From: Coprovicinus avistercoris
GTDB lineage: Bacteria; Actinomycetota; Coriobacteriia; Coriobacteriales; Atopobiaceae
DNA length: 64,000 nt
Assembly (NCBI GenBank): GCA_018714895.1
Contig: DVMQ01000003.1
Span: 85,725-149,724 of the forward strand
Direction: 5' to 3'
Position numbers and translations under genes: made by a program
Part shown: positions 8,192 through 15,911 of the stretch, in pieces
Layout of the letters: the number at the start of each line of letters is the position of its first letter
Position numbering within the stretch: the stretch's first letter is position 1
The notes under the pieces: model-generated
What the model saw: the letters and a program-made list of their open reading frames with translations, nothing else
Told to the model about the DNA's origin: nothing
Databases searched by the model: none

Positions 8192-9721
8192 ATGAGTGAA
8201 GCATCCTGTAGAGAAGCAAATTCACCAGACAACGCGCTTATACCTGCTCAGGTAAGCGATTTTGCCCGTATGTTCTCTGGCAATCGCGCCAATCGCATTG
8301 CTCGTAATGCCGTAACGTCGTCCGATGTGCTCAAGGCAGCGCGTAACCCTACGACTATGCGCACCTATCACGATACCTACGGCATTAGCCGCAAGCGCAC
8401 AGGCCAGGTTACCAACCAGCGCCAATCGGGCCGTTGCTGGCTTTTTGCGACCTATAATGTGGCGCGCGCAAAAACAATGGAGCTTCTCGATGTCGATACC
8501 TTCGAGTTCTCCCAGGCGTATGGCATGTTTTACGACAAGCTTGAGAAGGCCAACGCATTTCTCTGCAACATCTGTCAGACTGCCTCGCTGCCAACAAGTG
8601 ATCGTACAGTTTCATGGCTTCTCGACAACCCCATTAGCGATGGTGGCGAGTTTCGTTTTGCTGCAAATCTCATTGCTAAGTGGGGCATGGTGCCCAAGGA
8701 CGCAATGCCTGAGACTGCCTGCTCAAAGAACTCATCGCAGATGAATACCCAGCTTGAACGCTTGCTACGCCACGATGCTGTTATCCTACGTAAAAGCGCT
8801 GCTCAAGGAGCGGATGCAGACGATCTGGCGGTATTGCGCAAAGAGATGCTTGAAGGCGTACACCGCATGCTCAGTGTTTGCTTGGGTGAGCCGCCTGAGC
8901 GCTTTGATTTCGAGGTTGTCATTGGTAAGAATGCTCAGGTAAACACGGGTGTTATAAGTGAGATACTCGACGAGGAACAAGCCAGTTCCGAGCACAGCGA
9001 TGCGCCAGCTGTATCTGAGCAAACCAACAGCTCTTCTGCAGATTGTGATTGCACTGATAAATCACGCCGCCTTCTGCGTGATGCCGCTATCACACCGCAG
9101 GAATTCTGCGATCGCTACGTGCAGTTTGATCCAACAAATTACGTAGAACTCATCTCTGTTCCTGGTGATGAGCATCCCTTTAACCATCTGTTTGGTATTC
9201 CTCTTATGGATACCGTCATGGGTGGCGATCGTTGGCGTTTTCTCAATGTTGATGTAACTGTTGTAGAACAAGCGGCTATTGCCAGCTTAAAAGCTGGGGT
9301 CCCCTGTTATATGGCATGCGATGTCATGCAGCAATTTGGTCGCCATCTTGAGGATTTCCCTGGCGTGCTTGCTTGCGACACCATGGATTTTGAGGGGTTG
9401 TTTGACGTCGATCTTTCCATGACTCGAGCAGAGATGTTTGACTCTCACGAAACATCCTTTACCCACGCTATGACTTTTCAGGGTGTTGAACTCAATGGAG
9501 ATGCATCACCGCGCGCTTGGCGCGTTGAGAATAGCTGGGGCAAAGATGCGTGCAAAGACGGTTATCTCATCATGAGCGCAGACTGGTTCCGTACGTACGG
9601 CGCCAATGTTGTTGTTGAACGTCGTTTTGTTGATGAGGCAACCCTCAAACTCTGGGATACCCTCCCCATTGAAGACGTTGCACCTTGGAGCGGACTGGGC
9701 GGTGCTTTTAGCCAAAAGTGA
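8192..9721 (+). CDS. pepC: Aminopeptidase C (peptidase C1B), copy 2 with acidic insertion
   Basis: 509 aa from the ATG at 8192. The in-frame ATG at 8186 lies only two bases after AAAGGAG and is too close. The triad is intact: Cys82 in SGRCWLFA, His425 in FTHAMTF and Asn447 in VENSWGKD. Compared with copy 1 it carries an extra stretch of about 45 residues near positions 250-292. The insert is rich in Glu, Ser, Asp and Ala and includes a CDC triplet, and it interrupts the segment that in copy 1 runs RLRDKDNN to TPQEF. The two proteins align over the rest of their length, so this is an old tandem duplication. The insert is probably a surface loop; its role is not evident. Confidence 0.92.
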   Translation: MSEASCREANSPDNALIPAQVSDFARMFSGNRANRIARNAVTSSDVLKAARNPTTMRTYHDTYGISRKRTGQVTNQRQSGRCWLFATYNVARAKTMELLDVDTFEFSQAYGMFYDKLEKANAFLCNICQTASLPTSDRTVSWLLDNPISDGGEFRFAANLIAKWGMVPKDAMPETACSKNSSQMNTQLERLLRHDAVILRKSAAQGADADDLAVLRKEMLEGVHRMLSVCLGEPPERFDFEVVIGKNAQVNTGVISEILDEEQASSEHSDAPAVSEQTNSSSADCDCTDKSRRLLRDAAITPQEFCDRYVQFDPTNYVELISVPGDEHPFNHLFGIPLMDTVMGGDRWRFLNVDVTVVEQAAIASLKAGVPCYMACDVMQQFGRHLEDFPGVLACDTMDFEGLFDVDLSMTRAEMFDSHETSFTHAMTFQGVELNGDASPRAWRVENSWGKDACKDGYLIMSADWFRTYGANVVVERRFVDEATLKLWDTLPIEDVAPWSGLGGAFSQK

Positions 9722-9755
9722 CACGCTTGCTAGCTTGGAGAAGTGCCTAAAAAAC

Positions 9756-9784
9756 AAGGGAATCGCTCTTTGGGCGATTCCCTT
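9756..9784. terminator. Bidirectional terminator between pepC copy 2 and yigZ
   Basis: AAGGGAATCGC at 9756-9766 and GCGATTCCCTT at 9774-9784 form a perfect 11-bp stem with a 7-base loop. Forward reading is followed by TTCTT; minus reading by TTGTTTTTT. It serves the convergent genes on both sides. Confidence 0.85.
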
Positions 9785-9813
9785 TCTTGTAAACGCGCAC
9801 TAATCTTTTCGAT

Positions 9814-10452
9814 TTAAAACTCGGAAAACACTGGCTTGCTTACCCTACATACATCCTCACCAGCCATAAGCTCACGCATAGCATCCACAAATGCTTTCTC
9901 TTCTCCGGTGCGGAAGGCACAGTCGAGCTGGATATTCTCTGCGAAAACGGTATCGCATACCCGTCCTGAACAGTCCGGTACAAGCCGTTCAACACGACCA
10001 TAGAGAGCGTAAGGAAGCACACAGGTTACGTGGGTAACCAACGTCATTTCCACTATGCCATCATTTTGTATCGCATTGTCTACCGCCGCCTGCGTAGCCG
10101 CTGTATACGCACGAACCAAACCCCCTGGTCCCAAGAGCGTACCGCCAAAGTAGCGAGTAACCACACAGCAGACATCTGCCAATCCGGCACCACGCAATAC
10201 CTCAAGCACTGGCATACCAGCCGTACGCTGTGGCTCACCATCATCGGAGCAACGCTCGCGGCCATCTACAAGAATCCAAGCCGGCACATTATGACGAGCA
10301 TCGTGATGCCGCGCTCGTACTTGAGCAAGAAAATCGTCAGCTTCTTGCTCGGAAGCAACATGCACGAGTTGAGCAATAAAACGACTGCGCTTCTCAACTA
10401 TCTCGGCAGAATATTCATTATCCTGCCGAAGTGTTGTGTATCCTTCGCGCAT
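9814..10452 (-). CDS. yigZ: YigZ/IMPACT family protein (UPF0029)
   Basis: 212 aa. The N-terminal IMPACT domain is clear: KRSRFIAQ near residue 22, the HHDARHNVPAW motif near residue 50, DDGEP near residue 72, and the GGTLLGPGGLVRAY signature near residue 105. The C-terminal part has the DUF1949-like fold of bacterial YigZ. The family is conserved in bacteria and eukaryotes; eukaryotic IMPACT regulates translation through GCN1, while the bacterial role is unsettled. Length is normal. It is a single gene between a bidirectional terminator and the rnpB promoter region. Confidence 0.9.
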   Translation of the reverse strand: MREGYTTLRQDNEYSAEIVEKRSRFIAQLVHVASEQEADDFLAQVRARHHDARHNVPAWILVDGRERCSDDGEPQRTAGMPVLEVLRGAGLADVCCVVTRYFGGTLLGPGGLVRAYTAATQAAVDNAIQNDGIVEMTLVTHVTCVLPYALYGRVERLVPDCSGRVCDTVFAENIQLDCAFRTGEEKAFVDAMRELMAGEDVCRVSKPVFSEF

Positions 10453-10520
10453 ACTTACTCCTCGTGTCCGTATTTCCCCACAATTATATGGTGTTCGTAG
10501 GCATCAAGCTCATAAGATGC

Positions 10521-10526
10521 TACAAT
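10521..10526 (+). promoter_or_regulatory. -10 element of rnpB
   Basis: TACAAT lies about ten bases before the first base of the RNase P RNA. No good TTGACA-like -35 box is visible at 16-18 bases upstream. Confidence 0.55.
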
Positions 10527-10535
10527 CTCACGCGC

Positions 10536-10905
10536 GAGGTGGGCTCGACAACCGCGGGATGTGCAAGCAATTGCCATCATGAGGAAAGTCCGGGCTCCAC
10601 AGGGCAGGAAGCCGGCTAACGGCCGGGCGGGGTAACCCGACGGAAAGCGCCGCAGAAAAGAAGACTCTCACTGGCGATAAAGCGCTTCGCGCTGATGCGC
10701 AAAGAGAAAAGCTGAAACGGTGGTGTAAGAGACTACCAGCGTCGTGGTAACACGGCGGCTTGGCAAGCCCCTTCCGGAGCAAACGCAAATAGGAGCGCCA
10801 TGGTGTGGCCCGCACTGCGCTCGGGTTGCGCGCTTGAGACAATCGGTGACGGTTGTTCTAGATAAATGGTTGTCCACGACAGAACCCGGCTTATAGGCCC
10901 ACCTC
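10536..10905 (+). ncRNA. rnpB: RNase P RNA, bacterial type A
   Basis: The catalytic RNA that matures the 5' ends of tRNAs. The terminal helix P1 is seen as GAGGTGGGC at 10536-10544 pairing with GCCCACCTC at 10897-10905. The universally conserved P4 strand GAGGAAAGTCCGGGCTCC starts near 10580, and the partner AGAACCCGGCTTAT is at 10881-10894. Internal GGGTAACCC and GGCAAGCCCC elements also fit the type A architecture. Its length of about 370 nt is normal. It is followed by a T run (10906-10912) that can end transcription. ORFs called across it on either strand are artefacts. Confidence 0.96.
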
Positions 10906-10959
10906 ATTTTTTCGATTATTCAATTGTCTTCCTTTTTGTTATATGAAAAGTGGGTACAC

Positions 10960-10990
10960 TGCAAAGTAAATACGGATGTATTACATTGCA
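10960..10990 (+). promoter_or_regulatory. Palindromic operator upstream of the antitoxin gene
   Basis: TGCAAAGTAAATAC (10960-10973) and GTATTACATTGCA (10978-10990) form a near-perfect inverted repeat with a GGAT centre, 37 bases before the antitoxin ATG. TACACT at 10955-10960 could be a -10 element next to it. RelB/DinJ-type antitoxins autoregulate by binding such palindromes; the assignment here is inference. Confidence 0.5.
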
Positions 10991-11026
10991 CATCTGAGAG
11001 AAGTATAGATACCAACGAGGTGCAGC

Positions 11027-11296
11027 ATGGCAACAATGACTATCAGATGCGACGAGAAGGACAAGCGCGAAGCCGCGCGCGTCGCCGAATACTATGGATT
11101 CGATCTCTCCTCGGTCACCCGCGCATTCTGGAAGCAGATGGGGCGCACTGGACGCATCCCGCTCGACCTCGGTAACGAAGAGCCTAACGAGGAGAGCCTA
11201 GCTGCCATCCGCGAAGCTGAGCAGATGATGCGGGACGGTAGCGGCGAGAGCTACGCAACCGCCCGCGAGCTTATCGACGCGGTACTCGCATCGTGA
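11027..11296 (+). CDS. RelB/DinJ family antitoxin
   Basis: 89 aa; ATG preceded by GAGGTGCAGC. The N-terminal 50 residues fit the ribbon-helix-helix DNA-binding domain of RelB/DinJ antitoxins: a short beta strand (TMTIRCDE), a helix (DKREAARVAEYYGF), DLSSVTRAFWKQM, and the family's IPLDL after it. The C-terminal half, which normally wraps the toxin, is present. GC content is visibly higher than in the neighbours (many GCG/GCC/CGC codons), suggesting acquisition. The stop TGA overlaps the GTG of the next frame, which encodes only the end of a YafQ-like toxin. A palindrome upstream is a likely autoregulatory operator. Confidence 0.8.
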   Translation: MATMTIRCDEKDKREAARVAEYYGFDLSSVTRAFWKQMGRTGRIPLDLGNEEPNEESLAAIREAEQMMRDGSGESYATARELIDAVLAS

Positions 11297-11415
11297 GCGC
11301 ACTGAAAGCGAAGTACACCGCCGCGAACATGGGAGATTGGCTTCTGATCTGGTCTTCGGACGCAAGCTATGCCTATTTCGAGCGTACTGGAACGCATGAA
11401 GAACTGTTCAGGTAA
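11293..11415 (+). pseudogene. YafQ/RelE-type toxin remnant (internal deletion)
   Basis: A GTG overlapping the antitoxin stop (GTGA) opens a frame of 40 codons ending at TAA 11413-11415. Its C-terminal part reads GDWLLIW, then FERTGTHEELF, which matches the last 30 residues of YafQ toxins (DWILIY...FERTGTHAALF in Escherichia coli). The first nine residues (VSALKAKYT) look like the start of the same family. The 45-50 residues between, which hold most of the RNase fold, are missing, and no frameshifted copy of them is seen nearby. Intact family members have about 90 residues. So the toxin has been deleted in frame while its antitoxin survives; the remnant should be inactive, although a short peptide could still be made. 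Confidence 0.75.
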
Positions 11416-11597
11416 GGATGAAAGAGCGGTAAATCACAAAAACCAGCATCTATCTATCTTGGCGTGACCATTTATTAAATGTACTGATGGAAACTTTGAG
11501 TTTTGCTGCAGCTTCATGCTTTTATCTCTTCGTAATTACGAGCAAAAACGATCGATGTTCTTTTTTGTCTTTCTCAACAGTTATACTAGTATCTATA

Positions 11598-11609
11598 GAA
11601 CATCTGTTC
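11598..11609 (+). promoter_or_regulatory. LexA/SOS-box-like palindrome
   Basis: GAACATCTGTTC, with GAACA and TGTTC arms, fits the Gram-positive LexA core GAAC-N4-GTTC. It lies 22 bases before the radical SAM start and 11 bases after a TATACT -10-like hexamer (11582-11587), so a bound repressor would cover the transcription start. LexA control is inference from the match and from the repair-type gene downstream. Confidence 0.55.
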
Positions 11610-11630
11610 TCCTTCATAAGGAGCTGTGGG

Positions 11631-13082
11631 ATGGACACACTTACTAAATTGGGAATCCTAGCAGAAGCAGCACGTTTTGACGCTGCCTGCACGTCTTCAG
11701 GCGTAAACCGCGGCCCTGCTCCAGGCAAGCTTGGCATAGCTTCAGGTGCAGGGTGCTGCCACGCTTTCACAGCAGACGGTCGCTGCGTTACCTTACTCAA
11801 AGTTCTTATGAGCAATGCCTGCAGCTATGACTGTGCGTATTGCGTAAATCGCAGTTCTGCCTCTTGTGTCCGTGCCACCTTTACCCCACGTGAACTTGCA
11901 GAGCTTACGGTAGATTTTTACAAGCGCAACTACATAGAGGGGCTCTTTTTATCCTCAGGCGTACTAGGAACTCCTGATGCCACGTCAGAGCGCATGATTA
12001 AATGCCTTCAAATACTGAGACACGAGCTTCATTTTGCTGGGTATGTGCATGCAAAGGTTATTCCTGGTACTTCCGATGAACTTATTCATACCATGGGGCT
12101 TTTAGCAGACAGGCTCTCGGTAAACCTTGAGCTGCCCAGCGCTCAATCCCTCGCTGTGCTGTGCCCTAATAAAACGCGTTCCGATGTATTACAGCCTATC
12201 GCATACATCAAACAAGGACGCGATAGAGAAGAGCAGCAACTCCTTGCTAATCCGCGCCGCAAGCATTCCAAACGGCTTGCTGCCAGCACGTCAACAAGTA
12301 CCACACCATCGCACTTTTCTGAAACGGAACAAGCAAAACTAGCAGTTTCCACCATACAGGCAAACACCATGTCTGCCACTAGCTCTATGCTCACACATGG
12401 AGCAAAACTGGTTATGCGTTCCTCGAGTCGCATATCTTCATCTCGGCGCACGTTTGCCCCAGCAGGAATGGCAACCCAAATTATTGTGGGTGCTTCTCCA
12501 GAAAACGATAAACACATTCTCACGCTTTCAAGTGCGCTCTATCATTCATACGACTTGAAGCGCGTGTTTTTCTCGGCATACATCCCTATGCTGGCAGATA
12601 ATCGCCTGCCCGATCCGGGCACGCCGGTACCGCTTCGCCGAGAGCATCGTCTTTATCAGGCAGACTGGCTTATGCGTTACTACGGCTTTAATCCTGGGGA
12701 ACTCGTAACCGAAGATGCTCCATGGTTGGATTTGGAGGTGGAACCGAAGCTCGCATGGGCTTTACGCAATATTGATAAATTCCCGCTTGAGGTTATGGAT
12801 GCCTCACTTGGAGATTTACTCCGCGTACCCGGCATTGGACCTGTTGGCGCCAGAAGGATCATGGCAGCTCGAAAGAAGTCCAAGCTGAGTTTTGACGATT
12901 TACACACACTCAATATCACACTTAAACGAGCACGTCATTTTCTTACGTGTTCAGGCAAGCGCGATAAAGACTGTCCTCTCGATCCTGAACTCATTCGTAA
13001 GCGAGTGATAGCCGATGCCAAACAATCCTCTTACAACAAAACACGCCGTTTCATCGAATCCGAGCAACTCAGGCTCTTCTGA
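11631..13082 (+). CDS. Putative DNA modification/repair radical SAM protein (TIGR03916 type)
   Basis: 483 aa from the ATG at 11631, which has AAGGAG upstream; the longer frame to 11487 crosses the promoter and is rejected. The radical SAM cluster motif is CSYDCAYC with Cys64, Cys68 and Cys71. The C-terminal region has a helix-hairpin-helix (LRVPGIGPVGARRIMAA), pointing to DNA binding. The family usually occurs with a DUF4130 or uracil-DNA-glycosylase-like partner and is predicted to act in DNA repair or modification; the substrate is not known. Residues about 195-280 form an unusual Ser/Thr/Arg-rich linker. The partner gene begins inside the last 68 bases of this one. A LexA-like box precedes it. 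Confidence 0.85.
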   Translation: MDTLTKLGILAEAARFDAACTSSGVNRGPAPGKLGIASGAGCCHAFTADGRCVTLLKVLMSNACSYDCAYCVNRSSASCVRATFTPRELAELTVDFYKRNYIEGLFLSSGVLGTPDATSERMIKCLQILRHELHFAGYVHAKVIPGTSDELIHTMGLLADRLSVNLELPSAQSLAVLCPNKTRSDVLQPIAYIKQGRDREEQQLLANPRRKHSKRLAASTSTSTTPSHFSETEQAKLAVSTIQANTMSATSSMLTHGAKLVMRSSSRISSSRRTFAPAGMATQIIVGASPENDKHILTLSSALYHSYDLKRVFFSAYIPMLADNRLPDPGTPVPLRREHRLYQADWLMRYYGFNPGELVTEDAPWLDLEVEPKLAWALRNIDKFPLEVMDASLGDLLRVPGIGPVGARRIMAARKKSKLSFDDLHTLNITLKRARHFLTCSGKRDKDCPLDPELIRKRVIADAKQSSYNKTRRFIESEQLRLF

Positions 13083-14094
13083 GGCAGTTCGTACAAACTC
13101 ATCATGCCCGGAAACTCTCATGAGCATTGCTCGTCACATTCATGAGACGCTTTCCAACGGCGGGCGTGTTGCTCTTATTTGCAATCCAACACCCGATGAA
13201 ATACTGGCAGCAACTGGTGTTGGCTATTATGCGCATGTCAATACGTGTGATTTTCACTTGGTAAAACAAGATGCATATCAGCCAGCACTCGACGAGGTTG
13301 TTTTCCAGATGCCTGCTTGCACTCGCGAAATCGAACAAGCCTTTGTGCAGCGTGTTTGGAATGGATTTGTTAAAGTCACTTGCAAGGAAAAGCAAAGCAA
13401 AACAGAGCTCCGTCACCTTGTCTATGCCTGTGCCTCAGATAATCCCACTATGCCAGAGATTGTTCACCGCTACCTTCGATTGGGGTTTTCCGTGGGCAAT
13501 CAGATTCATGAGGATATTACGTGCAAAGAGGTTGCAGCTTTTTTGGGACTGGTACGTCACACGTCCAATGAGTGTGAAAAAACACGTCAGTTTGTGCGCT
13601 TTTCTCAGCAGTCTGATGGAACCTTTATGGCACGTTTCTCCCCTGCCGCGCATACGATTCCGCTTGTCGCTTCATATTTTGCCGCTCGTATGAGACCCGA
13701 GCGGTTTGTGTTGGTCGACCCCGTACATCTTGTAGCAGCATTTCATGAGAGAGGTGCGCGTTATTGCGGCATTGCCCAGGTAGATCGCCACATTGCAGAG
13801 GAGCTTACTTCAACACACAATCTGGCACAGGAGGAGCAATACATTCGTGCTATGTGGAAGCACTTCTACGATGCCATGGAGCTGGAGGGACGTAGAAAAG
13901 AGCAACGTGGCTATGACCTGCGGGTAAGCTGGATGCCCAAACGCTTTTGGTCAGAATTGCCCGAACTCTCAGCGCTCTCGGACAATGCAGGGTCTCTTAT
14001 TCCCCATCGCTATGCCGGTACGCATGGTTCTGATGCAGTAACACCTCAGCTCAAACAAGCGGAGCAAACAAAACCCGGCAGAAGCTTGATGTAA
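13015..14094 (+). CDS. DUF4130 probable DNA-metabolism protein (TIGR03915 type)
   Basis: 359 aa if started at 13015. An alternative ATG at 13120 (36th codon) also has a plausible upstream GGAAA, and the Ser/Asn-rich first 35 residues look dispensable, so the start is uncertain. The family signature is in the centre and end: RFVRFSQQSDGTFMARFSP, the segment LVDPVHLVAAFHERG, and the tail EEQYIRAMWKHFYDAM with RVSWMPKRFW. It is the standard partner of the TIGR03916 radical SAM protein, and the 68-base overlap implies coupled translation. In some bacteria this domain is fused to a uracil-DNA glycosylase domain; no such fusion is present here. Confidence 0.8.
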   Translation: MPNNPLTTKHAVSSNPSNSGSSEAVRTNSSCPETLMSIARHIHETLSNGGRVALICNPTPDEILAATGVGYYAHVNTCDFHLVKQDAYQPALDEVVFQMPACTREIEQAFVQRVWNGFVKVTCKEKQSKTELRHLVYACASDNPTMPEIVHRYLRLGFSVGNQIHEDITCKEVAAFLGLVRHTSNECEKTRQFVRFSQQSDGTFMARFSPAAHTIPLVASYFAARMRPERFVLVDPVHLVAAFHERGARYCGIAQVDRHIAEELTSTHNLAQEEQYIRAMWKHFYDAMELEGRRKEQRGYDLRVSWMPKRFWSELPELSALSDNAGSLIPHRYAGTHGSDAVTPQLKQAEQTKPGRSLM

Positions 14095-14107
14095 GCATTC
14101 TGCCGGG
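14074..14107 (-). terminator. Terminator at the end of the dcw block (after divIVA)
   Basis: CCCGGCAGAAGCTT (14074-14087) and AAGCATTCTGCCGGG (14093-14107) form a long stem with one bulge. On the minus strand it is followed by TTTTGTTTG, fitting a terminator for the division operon. It overlaps the 3' end of the DUF4130 gene on the other strand, whose stop lies in the loop. Confidence 0.75.
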
Positions 14108-14158
14108 AAATAAACCTGTTCTATTCGTGTGCGATTATCGCTCGCTCATATTGAGAGC

Positions 14159-14812
14159 TTAGTCAAGATCATCAACATTTACAGGAGTTGCACTTGGAGC
14201 AGGTGTTGCGGGTGCCGGAGCAGTGGCTACGGGCGAAGGAGCACTTGCGCGGTAGGAAGTGTTTGCAGATCCATTAGGAGTAGAAAGAACCTCGCTAGGG
14301 AATGCCGCATCTGCATCATCCATAAAGTGCTGCAGCAAGGCCTTGTACTCTGCACGGAATTCTTCACGAGACTGCTTCAGGCGATCAATCTCGTCAAGCT
14401 CATTCTGCTTCTCGGCAAGTGCCTGACGAATAACCTCACGTGCCTTCTGATCGGCATCGGTACGAATCTGATCGGCAGCTTCACGAGCTTCTGCAACCAT
14501 GCGATCGGCGCTCTGCTGGGCAACGATAAGTACCTTGGAGATCTGGCTCTCAGAAGCACCTAAATCATTGCTTGGTGCAGGAGCAAGGGCGGCAGGCTGG
14601 CCAGCGTCTTCCAACTGAGCAATTTGTGCCTGTGCGGCAGCAAGCTGCTGTTCAGAAGCATTCAGACGCCCCTTGAGATCGGCAATCTTCTGAAGCATGG
14701 CGCCTACTTCCTCGGTCAGTTGCTCGAGGAAAGCATCCACCTCCTCAGTGTCATAGCCATGCTTGGATGGGGAGAAGGTAAGCTGTTCGATATCAGTTGG
14801 AGTAATTGCCAT
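14159..14812 (-). CDS. divIVA: DivIVA domain protein
   Basis: 217 aa; ATG with AAAGGG upstream. The N-terminal DivIVA signature is present: DIEQLTFSPSKHGYDTEEVDAF, which binds membrane and targets negative curvature at poles and septa. A long coiled coil spans about residues 25-160, broken by an Ala/Pro/Asn-rich gap near residue 75. The C-terminal 50 residues are Pro/Ala-rich and end VNVDDLD. In Actinobacteria the family (Wag31) directs polar growth and septum placement. It is the last gene of the dcw block, after yggT, and ends at a strong terminator. Length is typical. Confidence 0.92.
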   Translation of the reverse strand: MAITPTDIEQLTFSPSKHGYDTEEVDAFLEQLTEEVGAMLQKIADLKGRLNASEQQLAAAQAQIAQLEDAGQPAALAPAPSNDLGASESQISKVLIVAQQSADRMVAEAREAADQIRTDADQKAREVIRQALAEKQNELDEIDRLKQSREEFRAEYKALLQHFMDDADAAFPSEVLSTPNGSANTSYRASAPSPVATAPAPATPAPSATPVNVDDLD

Positions 14813-14864
14813 GTCTTTCCCTTTCCAGTTGAAACGACGCGGAATACACCTCAGACCTCATGGT

Positions 14865-15128
14865 TCAGATCAGTATACCCACAACGAGCTGTTGGACGAC
14901 ACCAAGCACCACAACAGCAATAACAGGACTGAAGTCAATACCAGCAATAGCTGGGATAAACCGACGGAAAATTGAGAGATAGGGTTCAACCAGCTGTGCA
15001 AGCACCGAGCTTATATCGTCGATAATGCCACCGGGCTTGCGCGGAATCCACGAAGCAATGCACCACAAAACAATAAGCAGCTCATAGAAGTTAAGCAGCG
15101 CAATGACAACGCTCACAAATGAGTACAT
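14865..15128 (-). CDS. yggT: YggT family membrane protein
   Basis: 87 aa with two hydrophobic helices (about residues 1-23 and 60-85) flanking a conserved polar loop. The loop carries SWIPRKPGG and VEPYLSIFRRFIP, both hallmarks of YggT/YlmG. The family sits between sepF and divIVA in many Gram-positive division clusters, exactly as here, and in chloroplasts and cyanobacteria affects nucleoid or division organisation. No catalytic residues are known. Confidence 0.88.
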   Translation of the reverse strand: MYSFVSVVIALLNFYELLIVLWCIASWIPRKPGGIIDDISSVLAQLVEPYLSIFRRFIPAIAGIDFSPVIAVVVLGVVQQLVVGILI

Positions 15129-15155
15129 GTCTTACAGAACCCTCTCTCACTCGTT

Positions 15156-15866
15156 TTAATCGCGAACGATAGTACCGTCTGCAACGAGCTTATCAATATC
15201 TGACTGAGATAACTCACGGCCAGCAGGTAAAACTACAAAACACCGATCTCCCAGCTCTTCAATGGCACCACCTACGCCGCAGGCAAGACCAGCGCAGAAG
15301 TCAAAAATGCGCTTTGCAGCATCGATGTTGGTAGTACGGAATGAGAGAACCACCGGCTGATTGGTGCGCACACGACGAACTACCGACTGAACATCATCGT
15401 AAGATTGCGGCTTCAATACATACGCAGGAAGCTGGCTTGAGCTTGGGCGAGGCACTGCCGTAAGCTGATGATCTTCATGCTTCACTGGCTTCTCTTCAAT
15501 GGAAGCCGGTGTATAGCTGCGTGTGGGTGTGGGAGTATACTGCCTCGGTGAAGAAGCTTCATCATAATGACGAGATGGCTCCGAGTAGGAATAGCTCTCG
15601 CGTGCAGCTCCCATACTCTCAGAGTGACCAGCGCCATTTCCTCCCAGAGGACGGCCAGAGCGTGTATAGACAGAGACGCTGTCTGCCTCAGGGCGAGGCG
15701 TATTGCCTAACAAGCCGCTGGAGTGAGGCTCCTCTTCACGACGACCAGACTCATCGTAATCGTCATACTCGTCGTACTCATCATATTCATCATACTCGTC
15801 ATCGTAATAGCCATTGTCAGCAGAATCGATACCGAGCCTGTCTTTTAGTGTGTCGAGAAAGCTCAT
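15156..15866 (-). CDS. sepF: Cell division protein SepF
   Basis: 236 aa; start supported by AAAGGAGGAGGGG upstream. The C-terminal SepF domain (about residues 148-236) has YDDVQSVVRRVRTNQPVVLSF, then IFDFCAGLACGVGG and CFVVLPA. SepF binds FtsZ and anchors it to membrane through an N-terminal amphipathic helix, here MSFLDTLKDRLG. In organisms without FtsA, which is not in this cluster, SepF is the main FtsZ anchor. Between the helix and the core is a long low-complexity linker that opens with a tandem DEY/DDY acidic repeat (residues 19-40). The linker is much longer than in Bacillus SepF, as is usual in Actinobacteria. Confidence 0.93.
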   Translation of the reverse strand: MSFLDTLKDRLGIDSADNGYYDDEYDEYDEYDEYDDYDESGRREEEPHSSGLLGNTPRPEADSVSVYTRSGRPLGGNGAGHSESMGAARESYSYSEPSRHYDEASSPRQYTPTPTRSYTPASIEEKPVKHEDHQLTAVPRPSSSQLPAYVLKPQSYDDVQSVVRRVRTNQPVVLSFRTTNIDAAKRIFDFCAGLACGVGGAIEELGDRCFVVLPAGRELSQSDIDKLVADGTIVRD

Positions 15867-15911
15867 CGCTCCCCTCCTCCTTTCAAACCGGCTTCAGCCA
15901 CCGGCGCTGCG

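Noticed and set aside
10528..10907. ORFs on both strands between yigZ and the antitoxin
   Set aside because: They lie across the RNase P RNA, whose conserved P1, P4 and 3' elements explain the sequence.
11487..11630. 48-residue extension of the radical SAM protein
   Set aside because: It crosses the likely promoter and LexA-like box; the ATG at 11631 has AAGGAG.
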